The translations under genes and the position numbers were made by a program. Below the pieces are notes generated by a model. That model had not been told where the DNA came from, made no database searches, and was given only the letters and a program-made list of their open reading frames with translations. From contig CM060980.1 of the NCBI GenBank assembly GCA_030765065.1, positions 61,240,364-61,304,363 of the forward strand: a stretch of DNA of 64,000 nt, given 5' to 3'. The stretch is from Deroplatys truncata (taxonomy: Eukaryota; Arthropoda; Insecta; Mantodea; Mantidae). Below, in pieces: positions 13,190 to 24,570 of this stretch. Within the stretch, counting starts at the first letter, position 1; every line of letters starts with the position of its first letter.

Positions 13190-13648
13190 CTTTCGTACTC
13201 ACCTATAAGATATAGAGGGTAGAGGTCGTACGAACGTAGCACTTTGAGAATTTATATTCAACAGTTGGTGTTACTCCTTAGAAAGGAAGTATCTGCTGAT
13301 TTTTATTTAATTCTTTACATTTTACATAACACGTATGCACTGGCACAACACAAAAGCACTACACACGATACTCAGTTTTAATATTTGCACTAATAACATC
13401 AGGAATAACTGAAGTCTGCAAACAGTCATTTCCCATGTGCAGCCTTACGTACAGAGAACGTGTGTGGCTGATCTATGTGTAAAAAGAGCCTGAGAGCGGA
13501 TGTACGTCAGCGGTAAAATCTTTTAAATGCATTTTTATTGGCGATGGTAGAAATCGTGCAGTGGTGGATCGTGAAAATTCATATAAATGGATGTATCACC
13601 TCATAATTAGCCTCTATATACCAAGAATATTGAGTTTTTAAAAAGTCA
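13190..13648 (-). promoter_or_regulatory. initiator, exon and splice-donor-like segment, left arm
   Basis: Mirror of 17850-18308. On the minus strand it reads TCAGTT (initiator-like), then about 200 bp, then a consensus-like donor ATAG/GTGAGTA whose GT falls at 13201-13202. It sits between the 76-bp satellite and the DR1 cluster. A transcript from it would run outward. No coding sequence is recognised. Confidence 0.35.
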
Positions 13649-15213
13649 GCAACTGTACCTGTGTTTCTATACGTGAACGTCAGATGGCAGCTTCGATACG
13701 TGTCCACGGAGACCTTAGTGCTAGGCAACTGTACCTCTGTTTCTATACGTGAACGGCAGATTGCAGCTTCGATACGTGTCCACGGAGACCTTAGTGCTAG
13801 GCAACTGTACCTCTGTTTCTATACGTGAACGGCAGATTGCAGCTTCGATACGTGTCCACGGAGACCTTAGTGCTAGGCAACTGCACCTCTGTTTCTATAC
13901 GTGAACGGCAGATTGCAGCTTCGATACGTGTCCACGGAGACCTTAGCGCTAGACAACTGCACCTCTGTTTCTATACGTGAACGGCAGATTGCAGCTTCGA
14001 TACGTGTCCACGGAGACCTTAGTGCTAGGCAACTGTACCTCTGTTTCTATACGTGAACGGCAGATTGCAGCTTCGATACGTGTCCACGGAGACCTTAGTG
14101 CTAGGCAACTGTACCTCTGTTTCTATACGTGAACGGCAGATTGCAGCTTCGATACGTGTCCACGGAGACCTTAGTGCTAGGCAACTGCACCTCTGTTTCT
14201 ATACGTGAACGGCAGATTGCAGCTTCGATACGTATCCACGGAGACCTTAGTGCTAGGCAACTGCACCTCTGTTTCTATACGTGAACGGCAGATTGCAGCT
14301 TCAATACGTGTCCACGGAGACCTTAGTGCTAGGCAACTGTACCTCTGTTTCTATACGTGAACGGGAGATTGCAGCTTCGATACGTGTCCACGGAGACCTT
14401 AGTGCTAGGCAACTGCACCTCTGTTTCTATACGTGAACGTCAGATTGCAGCTTCGATACGTGTCCACGGAGACCTTAGTGCTAGGCAACTGCACCTCTGT
14501 TTCTATACGTGAACGGCAGATTGCAGCTTCGATACGTATCCACGGGGACCTTAGTGCTAGGGAACTGCACCTCTGTTTCTATACGTGAACGGCAGATTGC
14601 AGCTTCAATACGTGTCCACGGAGACCTTAGTGCTAGGCAGCTGTACCTCTGTTTCTATACGTGAACGGCAGATTGCAGCTTCGATACGTGTCCACGGAGA
14701 TCTTAGTGCTAGGCAGCTATACCTGTTTCTATACGTCAACGGCAGATTGCAGCTTCGATACGTGTTCACGGAGACCTTAGTGCTAGGCCACTGTACCTGT
14801 GTTTCTATACGTGTCCACGGAGACCTTAGTGCTAGACAACTGTACCTCTGTTTCTATACGTGAACGGCAGATTGCAGCTTCAATACGTGTCCACGGAGAC
14901 CTTAGTGCTAGTGCTAGGCAACTATACCTCTGTTTCTATACGTGAACGGCAGATTGCAGGTTCGATACGTGTCCACGGAGATCTTAGTGCTAGGCAACTA
15001 TACCTGTTTCTATACGTGAACGGCAGATTGCAGCTTCGATACGTGTCCACGGAGACCTTAGTGCTAGGCAACTGTACCTGTGTTTCTATACGTGAACGTC
15101 AGATGCCAGCTTCGATACGTGTCCACGGAGACCTTAGTGTTTGGCAACTGTACCTCTGTTTCTATACGTGAACGGCAGATTGCAGCTTCGATACGTGTCC
15201 ACGGAGACCTTTC
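13649..15213 (+). repeat. 76-bp satellite array, 21 units, left arm
   Basis: Units of 76 bp carry GCAACTGTACCTCTG, TCTATACGTGAACGG and GATACGTGTCCACGG in fixed order. I count 21 starts of the CTRTTTCTATACGTG block, one of them truncated near 14800. Units differ by single bases (GTACC or GCACC, GGCAG or GTCAG), and the divergence is greatest towards the inner end. The ORFs through the array exist only because the unit lacks stops and are not genes. There are no variable spacers, so this is not a CRISPR array. Confidence 0.95.
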
Positions 15214-15530
15214 GCTTCAGGTGACAAAATAACACTAGGCACTTGTGTGCCGTGGTGTAAGCCGCAATCACGGTATTGGTAGCGTGGATCTCCTTGGGGC
15301 TCTCCTCGGAGTTACCTCAACACCACGTACATGACCTGGTTCGTCACGGGTACGCAGGTCTGCACTACCACTTCCTCGGCGTTGAGCAGGCCCAGGAGGC
15401 GATCGTACCGGTACACCAGCTAGCACGTGGACATGTTATCGCGCTGTGGTGTTGCGTGTGCGAGGTATGGAAACTCAAGGACGCAAAACATGCACGACCG
15501 AGGGTTAAAAAGCAGAACAAGTAGTGACGT
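15214..15530. other. GC-rich unique segment, left arm
   Basis: A GC-richer stretch with mirror at 16040-16358. An 82-codon ORF (15276-15524) starts at TTG and has no recognised family, so I do not call it a gene. Its end overlaps sequence resembling the promoter-like modules. Confidence 0.5.
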
Positions 15531-15770
15531 GGAGCGTTGTGATTGGTGTAAATAAGACGATCTCTGATAGGTGGACAAATTGAAATAACGTGATGTGATA
15601 GGCGAAAATAAAATCAAAGGTGATTGGATGAAAAATGACGAGAAGGAATTAGCGGTGAATTTGTGAACTAAGATGGCGAAGATTTTTTTTTTTAAAAAAA
15701 GGATAATATAAGTACGGCAACTGTAACGGTTTACGGCAAACGCGCGCCGCGCAATGCGTCACGCCCGGGC
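15531..15770 (-). promoter_or_regulatory. central module and GC-rich stem, left side
   Basis: On the minus strand this carries ACCAATCACAACG, CTCCACGTCACT and GCCATCTTAG, matching the outer modules (compare 24525-24550). Inward it continues through a poly-T/poly-A run and CGTACTTATATTATCC into a GC-rich stem containing GCGCGCCGCGCAATGCG that pairs with 15801-15840. Confidence 0.55.
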
Positions 15771-15799
15771 AATAAAACAAAAATCATATTGAGCAAGAT
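15771..15799. other. 29-bp loop at the centre of the inverted repeat
   Basis: The only unpaired sequence between the two arms; AT-rich with AATAAAACAAAAATC. The stem next to it has one extra C on the left side (ACGCCCGGGC versus GCCCGGCGT). Confidence 0.9.
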
Positions 15800-16039
15800 G
15801 CCCGGCGTGACGCATTGCGCGGCGCGCGTTTGCCGTAAACCGTTACAGTTGCCGTACTTATATTATCCTTTTTTTAAAAAAAAAAATCTTCGCCATCTTA
15901 GTTCACAAATTCACCGCTAATTCCTTCTCGTCATTTTTCATCCAATCACCTTTGATTTTATTTTCGCCTATCACATCACGTTATTTCAATTTGTCCACCT
16001 ATCAGAGATCGTCTTATTTACACCAATCACAACGCTCCA
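15800..16039 (+). promoter_or_regulatory. central module and GC-rich stem, right side
   Basis: Mirror of 15531-15770. It reads GC-rich stem, TATATTATCC, poly-A, CTTCGCCATCTTAG, then CCAATCACC, CACCAATCACAACG and CACGTCACT. CCAAT plus a CRE-like TGACGT core suggests promoter function, but only by motif resemblance. Confidence 0.5.
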
Positions 16040-16358
16040 CGTCACTACTTGTTCTGCTTTTTAACCCTCGGTCGTGCATGTTTTGCGTCCTTGAGTTTCC
16101 ATACCTCGCACACGCAACACCACAGCGCGATAACATGTCCACGTGCTAGCTGGTGTACCGGTACGATCGCCTCCTGGGCCTGCTCAACGCCGAGGAAGTG
16201 GTAGTGCAGACCTGCGTACCCGTGACGAACCAGGTCATGTACGTGGTGTTGAGGTAACTCCGAGGAGAGCCCCAAGGAGATCCACGCTACCAATACCGTG
16301 ATTGCGGCTTACACCACGGCACACAAGTGCCTAGTGTTATTTTGTCACCTGAAGCGAA
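16040..16358. other. GC-rich unique segment, right arm
   Basis: Reverse complement of 15214-15530 with no differences that I noticed. No recognised gene. Confidence 0.5.
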
Positions 16359-17848
16359 AGGTCTCCGTGGACACGTATCGAAGCTGCAATCTGCCGTTCA
16401 CGTATAGAAACAGAGGTACAGTTGCCTAACACTAAGGTCTCCGTGGACACGTATCGAAGCTGCCATCTGACGTTCACGTGTAGAAACACAGGTACAGTTG
16501 CCTAGCACTAAGGTCTCCGTGGACACGTATCGAAGCTGCAATCTGCCGTTCACGTATAGAAACAGGTATAGTTGCCTAGCACTAAGATCTCCGTGGACAC
16601 GTATCGAACCTGCAATCTGCCGTTCACGTATAGAAACAGAGGTATAGTTGCCTAGCACTAGCACTAAGGTCTCCGTGGACACGTATTGAAGCTGCAATCT
16701 GCCGTTCACGTATAGAAACAGAGGTACAGTTGTCTAGCACTAAGGTCTCCGTGGACACGTATAGAAACACAGGTACAGTTGCCTAGCACTAAGGTCTCCG
16801 TGAACACGTATCGAAGCTGCAATCTGCCGTTGACGTATAGAAACAGGTATAGCTGCCTAGCACTAAGATCTCCGTGGACACGTATCGAAGCTGCAATCTG
16901 CCGTTCACGTATAGAAACAGAGGTACAGCTGCCTAGCACTAAGGTCTCCGTGGACACGTATTGAAGCTGCAATCTGCCGTTCACGTATAGAAACAGAGGT
17001 GCAGTTCCCTAGCACTAAGGTCCCCGTGGATACGTATCGAAGCTGCAATCTGCCGTTCACGTATAGAAACAGAGGTGCAGTTGCCTAGCACTAAGGTCTC
17101 CGTGGACACGTATCGAAGCTGCAATCTGACGTTCACGTATAGAAACAGAGGTGCAGTTGCCTAGCACTAAGGTCTCCGTGGACACGTATCGAAGCTGCAA
17201 TCTCCCGTTCACGTATAGAAACAGAGGTACAGTTGCCTAGCACTAAGGTCTCCGTGGACACGTATTGAAGCTGCAATCTGCCGTTCACGTATAGAAACAG
17301 AGGTGCAGTTGCCTAGCACTAAGGTCTCCGTGGATACGTATCGAAGCTGCAATCTGCCGTTCACGTATAGAAACAGAGGTGCAGTTGCCTAGCACTAAGG
17401 TCTCCGTGGACACGTATCGAAGCTGCAATCTGCCGTTCACGTATAGAAACAGAGGTACAGTTGCCTAGCACTAAGGTCTCCGTGGACACGTATCGAAGCT
17501 GCAATCTGCCGTTCACGTATAGAAACAGAGGTGCAGTTGTCTAGCGCTAAGGTCTCCGTGGACACGTATCGAAGCTGCAATCTGCCGTTCACGTATAGAA
17601 ACAGAGGTGCAGTTGCCTAGCACTAAGGTCTCCGTGGACACGTATCGAAGCTGCAATCTGCCGTTCACGTATAGAAACAGAGGTACAGTTGCCTAGCACT
17701 AAGGTCTCCGTGGACACGTATCGAAGCTGCAATCTGCGGTTCACGTATAGAAACAGAGGTACAGTTGCCTAGCACTAAGGTCTCCGTGGACACGTATCGA
17801 AGCTGCCATCTGACGTTCACGTATAGAAACACAGTTACAGTTGCTGAC
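16359..17848 (-). repeat. 76-bp satellite array, 20 units, right arm
   Basis: This mirrors the left array unit by unit: the same variant units (the CTCCCGTTC variant, the TCTAGCGC variant and the truncated unit) occur in the same order. One of two consecutive GTACC-type units of the left array (near 14037 and 14113) is missing here, giving 20 instead of 21. Several single-base differences from the left copy occur at the inner end, for example CACGTGTAG near 16478. Confidence 0.95.
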
Positions 17849-17849
17849 T

Positions 17850-18308
17850 TTTTAAAAACTCAATATTCTTGGTATATAGAGGCTTATTATGAGGTGATAC
17901 ATCCATTTATATGAATTTTCACGATCCACCACTGCACGATTTCTACCATCGCCAATAAAAATGCATTTAAAAGATTTTACCGCTGACGTACATCCGCTCT
18001 CAGGCTCTTTTTACACATAGATCAGCCACACACGTTCTCTGTACGTAAGGCTGCACATGGGAAATGACTGTTTGCAGACTTCAGTTATTCCTGATGTTAT
18101 TAGTGCAAATATTAAAACTGAGTATCGTGTGTAGTGCTTTTGTGTTGTGCCAGTGCATACGTGTTATGTAAAATGTAAAGAATTAAATAAAAATCAGCAG
18201 ATACTTCCTTTCTAAGGAGTAACACCAACTGTTGAATATAAATTCTCAAAGTGCTACGTTCGTACGACCTCTACCCTCTATATCTTATAGGTGAGTACGA
18301 AAGTATGT
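17850..18308 (+). promoter_or_regulatory. initiator, exon and splice-donor-like segment, right arm
   Basis: Immediately outside the satellite, this segment contains TCAGTT near 18081 as an initiator-like site and a donor-like ATAG/GTGAGTACG with GT at 18291. An AATAAA at 18186 could instead be a poly(A) signal. It is a candidate first exon of an outward non-coding transcript, with no protein recognised. Confidence 0.35.
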
Positions 18309-21169
18309 AGATCGCGTTAAAATACACAACTTATGTCATATACATCTTTATTGTTGAGTGAACCGTTTTCGAGATATTGCTTGTTATTTACTTAAATTTT
18401 CCAATAGTTATTTTCTCAAATGGGAATTCGTTATTCATTTTTTTTTGTCTTTGATATGCAAAGAGTATTAATCTGTGGCAAAAAGAATGGTACTGCACAT
18501 AGCAACCAGCTATTAAGAGATATGTATGTGCTTAAAGGCTACTGTTTTTCTATATTGCCCTTGTAAATATATTTTCCCTACATCTACAACAAAATTAGCA
18601 ATAAAATAGAGTTTGCAAATGTTTATCTCGATTAACATAAACTAGATGGGGAATAAGCGTTTGTAAAAATACTTTGTACAAGAGATGAGAAAAGTCATGT
18701 GAGTGTTACACATCAGATTTTTTTTATGTGTTTCAGTGGGTGAATAATAATTAGTTTTGTTGGTATCGTTATCACAGTACTGTTTCACTTGTGAAATCCC
18801 GTTCTCTTTGTATTAAAAAAATGGCTCTAACGATTTTGATGAAAAATATCGTATGTTTAAGATAATGTCGTGAGAAATGAAATGTATATCTCGAATTTTC
18901 TGGGAATGTCTCCAAAAGTATTCTTCATTGTGAACGTCTTTTTCATAACTGAAAAACCGTAAGAGATAGACAAAATTTTACTACACAAAAAATGTAGATC
19001 GCGTTAAAATACACATCTTATGTAATATACATTTTTGTTGTTGAGTGAACCGTTTTCGAGATATTGTTTGTTAATTTTCCAATATTTATTTTCTCAAATG
19101 GGACTTCGTTATTCATTTTTTTTTGTCTTTGATATGCAAACAGTATTAATCTGTGGCAAAAAGAATGGTGCTGCACATAGCAACCAGCTATTAAGAGATA
19201 TGTATGTGCTTAAAGGCTACTGTTTTTCTATATTCCCCTTGTAAATATATTTTCCCCTACATCTACAAGAAAATTAGCAATAAAATAGAGTTTGCAAATG
19301 TTTATCTCGATTAACATGAACTAGATGGAGCATAAGCGTTTGTAAAAATACTTTGTACAAGAGTAGAGAACGTCATGTGAGTGTTACACATCAGATTTTT
19401 TTTTTATACAAGAAAATTAGCAATAAAATAGATTTTGCAAATGTTTATCTCGATTAACATGAACTAGATGGGGAATAAGCGTTTGTAAAAATACTTTGTA
19501 CAAGAGTTGAGAAAGTCATGTGAGTGTTACACATCAGATTTTTTTTTTTGTTTCAGTGGTATCGTTATCACAGTACTGTTTCACTTGTGAAATCCCCGTT
19601 CTCTTTGTATTAAAAAATGGCTCTAACGATTTTGATGAAAATATCATATATTTAAGATAATGTCGAGAGAAATGAAATGTATATCTCGAATTTTCTGGGA
19701 ATGTCTCCAAAAGAATTCTTCATTGTGAACGACTTTTTCATAACTGATAAACCGTAAGAGATAGACAAAAGTTTGCTACACAAAAAATGTAGATCGCGTT
19801 AAAATACACAACTTATGCCATATACATTTATTTTGTTGAGTGAACCGTTTTTCGAGATATTGCTTGTTATTTCCTTTAAATTTTCCAATACTTATACTTT
19901 TTCTCAAATGCGTTATTCATTTTTACTTTCTCTACTACGTATAGTAAGTAGGGGAAGTATTGCATTCCACCCAAAAATTCGATACCGAGATTTCACTGGA
20001 AATACATGTTTTGAGAATCACTGAATCCAGAAAAAAAAAAGCATTTTTGGAAATATGTCCGTGTGTGTGTCTGTCTGTGTGTCTGTGTGTCTGTGTGTCT
20101 GTCTGTGCGTCTGTGTGTCTGTGAACAGCATAACTCAAAAACGAACAGTCGGATAAACACCAAACTTGGTATTTAGGTTCAGTATGCATAACTTGTAAAC
20201 CATAAGAGATAGCCAAAATTTTACTACACAAAAAATGTAGATCGCGTTAAAATACACAATTTATGTCATATACATTTTTTTTAGTTGAGTGAACCATTTT
20301 CGAGATATTGCTTGTTATTTCCTTAAATTTTCCAATACTTATACTTTTTCTCAAATGCGTTATTCATTTTTACTTTCTCTACTACGTATAGTAAGTAGGG
20401 GAAGTATTGCATTCCACCCAAAAATTCGTTACCGAGATTTCACTGGAAATACATGTTTTGAGAATCTCTGAATCCAAAAAAAAAAGCATTTTTGGAAACA
20501 TGTCCGTGTGTGTGTCTGTCTGTGTGTCTGTGTGTCTGTGTGTCTGTGAACAGCATAACTCAAAAACGAACAGTCGGATAAACACCAAACTTGGTATTTA
20601 GGTTCAGTATCTTCCAGAGATGCGACACGAAGGTTTTCAAGAAAATCCCCCCACCCCAGACTACCCTTTACATGGAACATTTTTCGAAAATTTTAATTTT
20701 CTCAAAAACGGCTCTAACGATTTTGATTAAAACATCATATGTTTAAGATATTGTCATGTCAAATAAAATGTATATCTCGAATTTTCTGGGAATGTCTCCA
20801 AAAATATTCTTCATTGTGAACGACTTTTTTGCATAACTGGTAAACCATAAGAGATAGACAAAATTTTACTACACAAAAAATGTAGATCGCGTTAAAATAC
20901 ACAACTTATGTCATATACGTTTCTTTTGTTGAGTGAACCGTTTTCGAGATATTGCTTGTTATTTCCTTAAATTTTCCAATACTTATACTTTTTCTCAAAT
21001 TCGTTTATTCATTTTTTTTATGTCCTGAACATGCAAACAGAATGGAATTCGCCACATAGCAACCAGCGTTAAAATATTTGACTATCGCTTAAAAGCTACC
21101 AATTAGATTGTACAAGAGTAGAGAAAGTCATGTGAGTGTAACACATCAGTTTTTTTTATACGCTACTAT
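18309..21169 (-). repeat. cluster of DR1 copies, right arm
   Basis: Mirror of 10321-13189 with the same breakpoints between partial DR1 copies. The arms differ by single bases, such as GGAAATATGTCC here (20047) against GGACATGTTTCC on the left, and by poly-A length. Confidence 0.75.
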
Positions 21170-21959
21170 TTTAGTGTGTGTGTGTGTGTGTGTGCGCGCG
21201 CGCGCGAGTACGTGCCTAGTATCCGTGCGCCACAAGCCAAAACGACGACGTTATAGAAAAACTTTATCATTTGCCTACCGGCCAGGGACAACCGCTAAAA
21301 AACCTGAAAAAAGCTCTAAGAGTATTCTAACGCTTACCGATCTGGAAAACCCGTGAAAACAAGATAGTATACTTTTGAGGTATTGCTTGTTATTTCCTTA
21401 AATTTTTCAATACTTTTTTACTTCCTCTACTACGTATAGTAAGTAGGGGAAGTATTGCATTCCGCCCAAAAATTCGATACCGAGATTTCACCGGAAATAC
21501 ACGTTTTGAGACCTCCTGAATCAAAAAAAAAAAAAAAAGCATTTTTGGAAACATGTCCGTGTGTGTGTGCCTGTCTGTGTGTCTGTCTGTCTCTCTGTGT
21601 GTGTGTGTGTGTGTGTGTGCGCGCCAGTACGTGCCTAGTATCCGTGCGCCGACAAGGTAAAACTTCATCATTTGCCTACCGGGCAGGGACAACCGCTAAA
21701 AACCTGAGAAAACCTCCAAAATTAGAAACGCCTTCGTCAACCAGTACAGAAAACGCCTACCAACCAGGGAAAACCTATGAAAAAGCAGAAAGAGCTTGCA
21801 TTTGTTTACCATCCGCAGAAAACTCCCAAAAAAAAAAAAAAAAAAAAAACCTAGTCATTTTAAAAAAAAAAAAGGAAAAAGACGAATAATATAAGTATGG
21901 TAGAAACAGCTTGCATTCGTCTACCAACCAGAGAAAACCCCCGAAACACTAGTTATTTA
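21170..21959. repeat. microsatellites and degenerate short repeats, right arm
   Basis: Mirror of 9541-10320, with TG microsatellites near 21175 and 21597, CCAACCAGGGAAAACC-type short repeats and a poly-A tract near 21830. Confidence 0.7.
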
Positions 21960-24570
21960 AAATTGCTGATGAGTTCTGGATAGGCTTTTGCAAATGTTGT
22001 TGGTAGCAAAACTTGCCTTTTCCATCACCTCCAACATACCCCACTCCCACACCTTTTTTTCTTTCCACCAATCATAATCTCTCTTATTCTCGCCAATCAG
22101 CAACTTTCATTTGTTCCTTTCCACCAATAACATCACTTCTTATTCCCACCAATGACAACTTCACACGTCACTTTCTGTTATACTTTTTATCCCTCGTTCG
22201 CCATCTTTCCCCCTCTTTCAGACCCCAACCGCCGCACAGTCAACACCTCGCCGCTCCTTAACCTCAACTTCGTGCCTCCGCCATCTTATTTAGTTCACAT
22301 TTTTACCACCGCGCCTCTCATCTCTCAACCAGATTGCCTGCAAGAACAGATCTCGTTCATTCGCACCTCGACGGTTGCCTCGGCAGCAGCTACTGCCAAC
22401 ACCTACGTCGTACACGTTTTTGACCGCTTTCGACCGGCTATGAGAACCCTGCTCCTACGTACGCTAGCGACCATCACGATGGTCCAGTACCAGGTTTTTG
22501 GTATAGTTAAATTACGCCTCTGCAAAGGGTGTCTGTACCGCTTTAAAAACCTAGGTATATCAGTGCGTAGTGATGTTGGTTGATCTTAAAGCTGGTTAAG
22601 CATTTTCAAAAACAGTTTGCTTTTATTTTTCCGTCTCGCGTGCCGCGCTTTTGGTGACGCATCCACACCGGTAACAGGTAAGTAACACACGCATAATTAT
22701 TTTTCGGACCTGCTTGGCGTAGGAATATATCCTTTCGTGTTTTGGTACTGTAACCTCAAACCTCCTTACCCACCTCTTGCGTCCGCCATCTTGTTTAGTT
22801 CTCACCGCATCTCCTTGTCGCAGACCCTCCGCCATTTTTAGTTCCCGCTATTTTAACCTCAAAATCTACTCTTCTAACCTCTTGCTACCGCCATCTTCTT
22901 TTAGTTCCCATTCTCACCACCGCGTCTCCTTACCCCCACCTCTTGCGACCGCCATGTTCACCACTAACCTCCAAATTTCCTCGTCCTTAAACCTCTTGTC
23001 TCAACCACCTTGTTTAGTTCCCATTTTCGCCACCGCATCTCATATCGCCCCATCTCTCTATCCACTCAAGAAAACTACCATCCAACGTTCAAAAAATTGC
23101 TGATCAGTTCACGACAGGCTTTTGCAAATCTTGTTGCTAGCAAAACTTACCTTTTCCATCACCTCCAACATACCCCACTCCTTTTTCTTTCCACCAATCA
23201 TAACCTCTCTTATTCTTACCAATCAACAACTTTCATTTGCTCCTTTCCACCAATAAAATCACTTCTTATTCCCACCAATCACAACTTCACACGTCACTTT
23301 CTGTTACACTTTTTATCCCTCGCTCCCCATCTTTTCCCTCTTTCAGTCCCGACCTCCGCACAGACAACACCTCGCCGCTGCTCACATCTCCGAACCAAAT
23401 TGCCGGCGAGAACAGATCTTGTTTATTCACACCTCGACCGTTGACTCGACAGCAGCTACTGTCAACACCTACGTCGTACACGTTTTTGACCGCTTTCGAC
23501 CGGCTATGAGAACCCTGCTCCTACGTACGCTAGCGACCATCACGATGGTCCAGTACCAGGTTTTTGGTATAGTTAAATTACGCCTCTGCAAAGGGTGTCT
23601 GTACCGCTTTAAAAACCTAGGTATATCAGTGCGTAGTGATGTTGGTTGATCTTAAAGCTGGTTAAGCATTTTCAAAAACAGTTTGCTTTTATTTTTCCGC
23701 CTCGCGTGCCGCGCTTTTGGTGACGCATCCACACCGGTAACAGGTAAGTACCACACGCATAATTATTTTTCGGACCTGCTTGGCGTAGGAATATATCCTT
23801 TCGTGTTTTCGTACTGTAACCTCAAATCTCCTTACCCTCCTCTTGCGACCGCCATCTTGTTTAGTTCTCACCGCATCTCCTTGTCGCAGACCCTCCGCCA
23901 TTTTTAGTTCCCACTATTTTAACCTCAAAATCTACTCTTCTAAAACTCTTGCTACCCCCATCTTCTTTTAGTTCCCATTCTCACCACTGCGTCTCCTTAC
24001 CCCCACCTCTTGCGACCGCCGTGTTCACCACTAACCTCCAAATTTCCTCGTCCTTAAACCTCTTGTCTCAACAACCTTGTCTAGTTCCCATTTTCGCCAC
24101 CGCATCTCATATCGCCCCCATCTCTCTATCCACTCAAGAAAACTACCATCCGACGTTCAAAAATTGCTGATCAGTTCAAGACAGGCTTTTGCAAATCTTG
24201 CTGCTAGCAAAACTCACCTTTCCCATCACCTCCAACATACCCCACTCCCACACCTTTTTCTTTCCACCAATCATAATCCCTCTTATTCTTACCAATCAAC
24301 AACTCTCATTTGCTCCTTTCCACCAATAAAATCACTTCTTATTCCCACCAATCACAACTTCACACGTCACTTTCTGTTACACTTTTTATCCCTCGCTCCC
24401 CATCTTTTCCCCCATTTCAGTACCGACCTCCGCACAGACAACACCTCGCCACCCAACTCCTCTCCATCACGCCAACTCCATACTCTTCCATCTTCCTTCC
24501 TTCATCTCCCACCCCAAATTAACGAACCAATCAAAACACTCCACGTCACTTCCTCAATTCTTTCAACTCG
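21960..24570 (+). promoter_or_regulatory. tandem promoter-like modules, right arm
   Basis: Each module has clustered CCAAT boxes (for example 22068-22155 and 23191-23283), CACGTCACT, and TTTTATCCCTCG. Initiator-like TCAGAC, TCAGTC or TCAGTA follows at 22218, 23343 and 24417, then a shared 200-bp block ending in a perfect CAG/GTAAGT donor (GT at 22678 and 23744; the last module is truncated before it). Between modules lie short repeats built on GACCGCCATCTTGTTTAGTT. The GCCATCTT core matches the YY1/Pho-type site AAGATGGC. Function is inferred from motif clustering only. Confidence 0.5.

Noticed and set aside
14585-15171. Long ORFs through the 76-bp array
   Set aside because: They exist because the satellite unit lacks stops; the same ORFs appear mirrored in the other arm and have no family resemblance.
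13649-15213. CRISPR-like array
   Set aside because: Repeats are contiguous 76-mers without unique spacers, in a eukaryotic context with no cas genes.
15276-15524. 82-codon ORF in the GC-rich arm segment
   Set aside because: It begins at TTG, has no known domain, and its mirrored copy is identical because the arms are identical.
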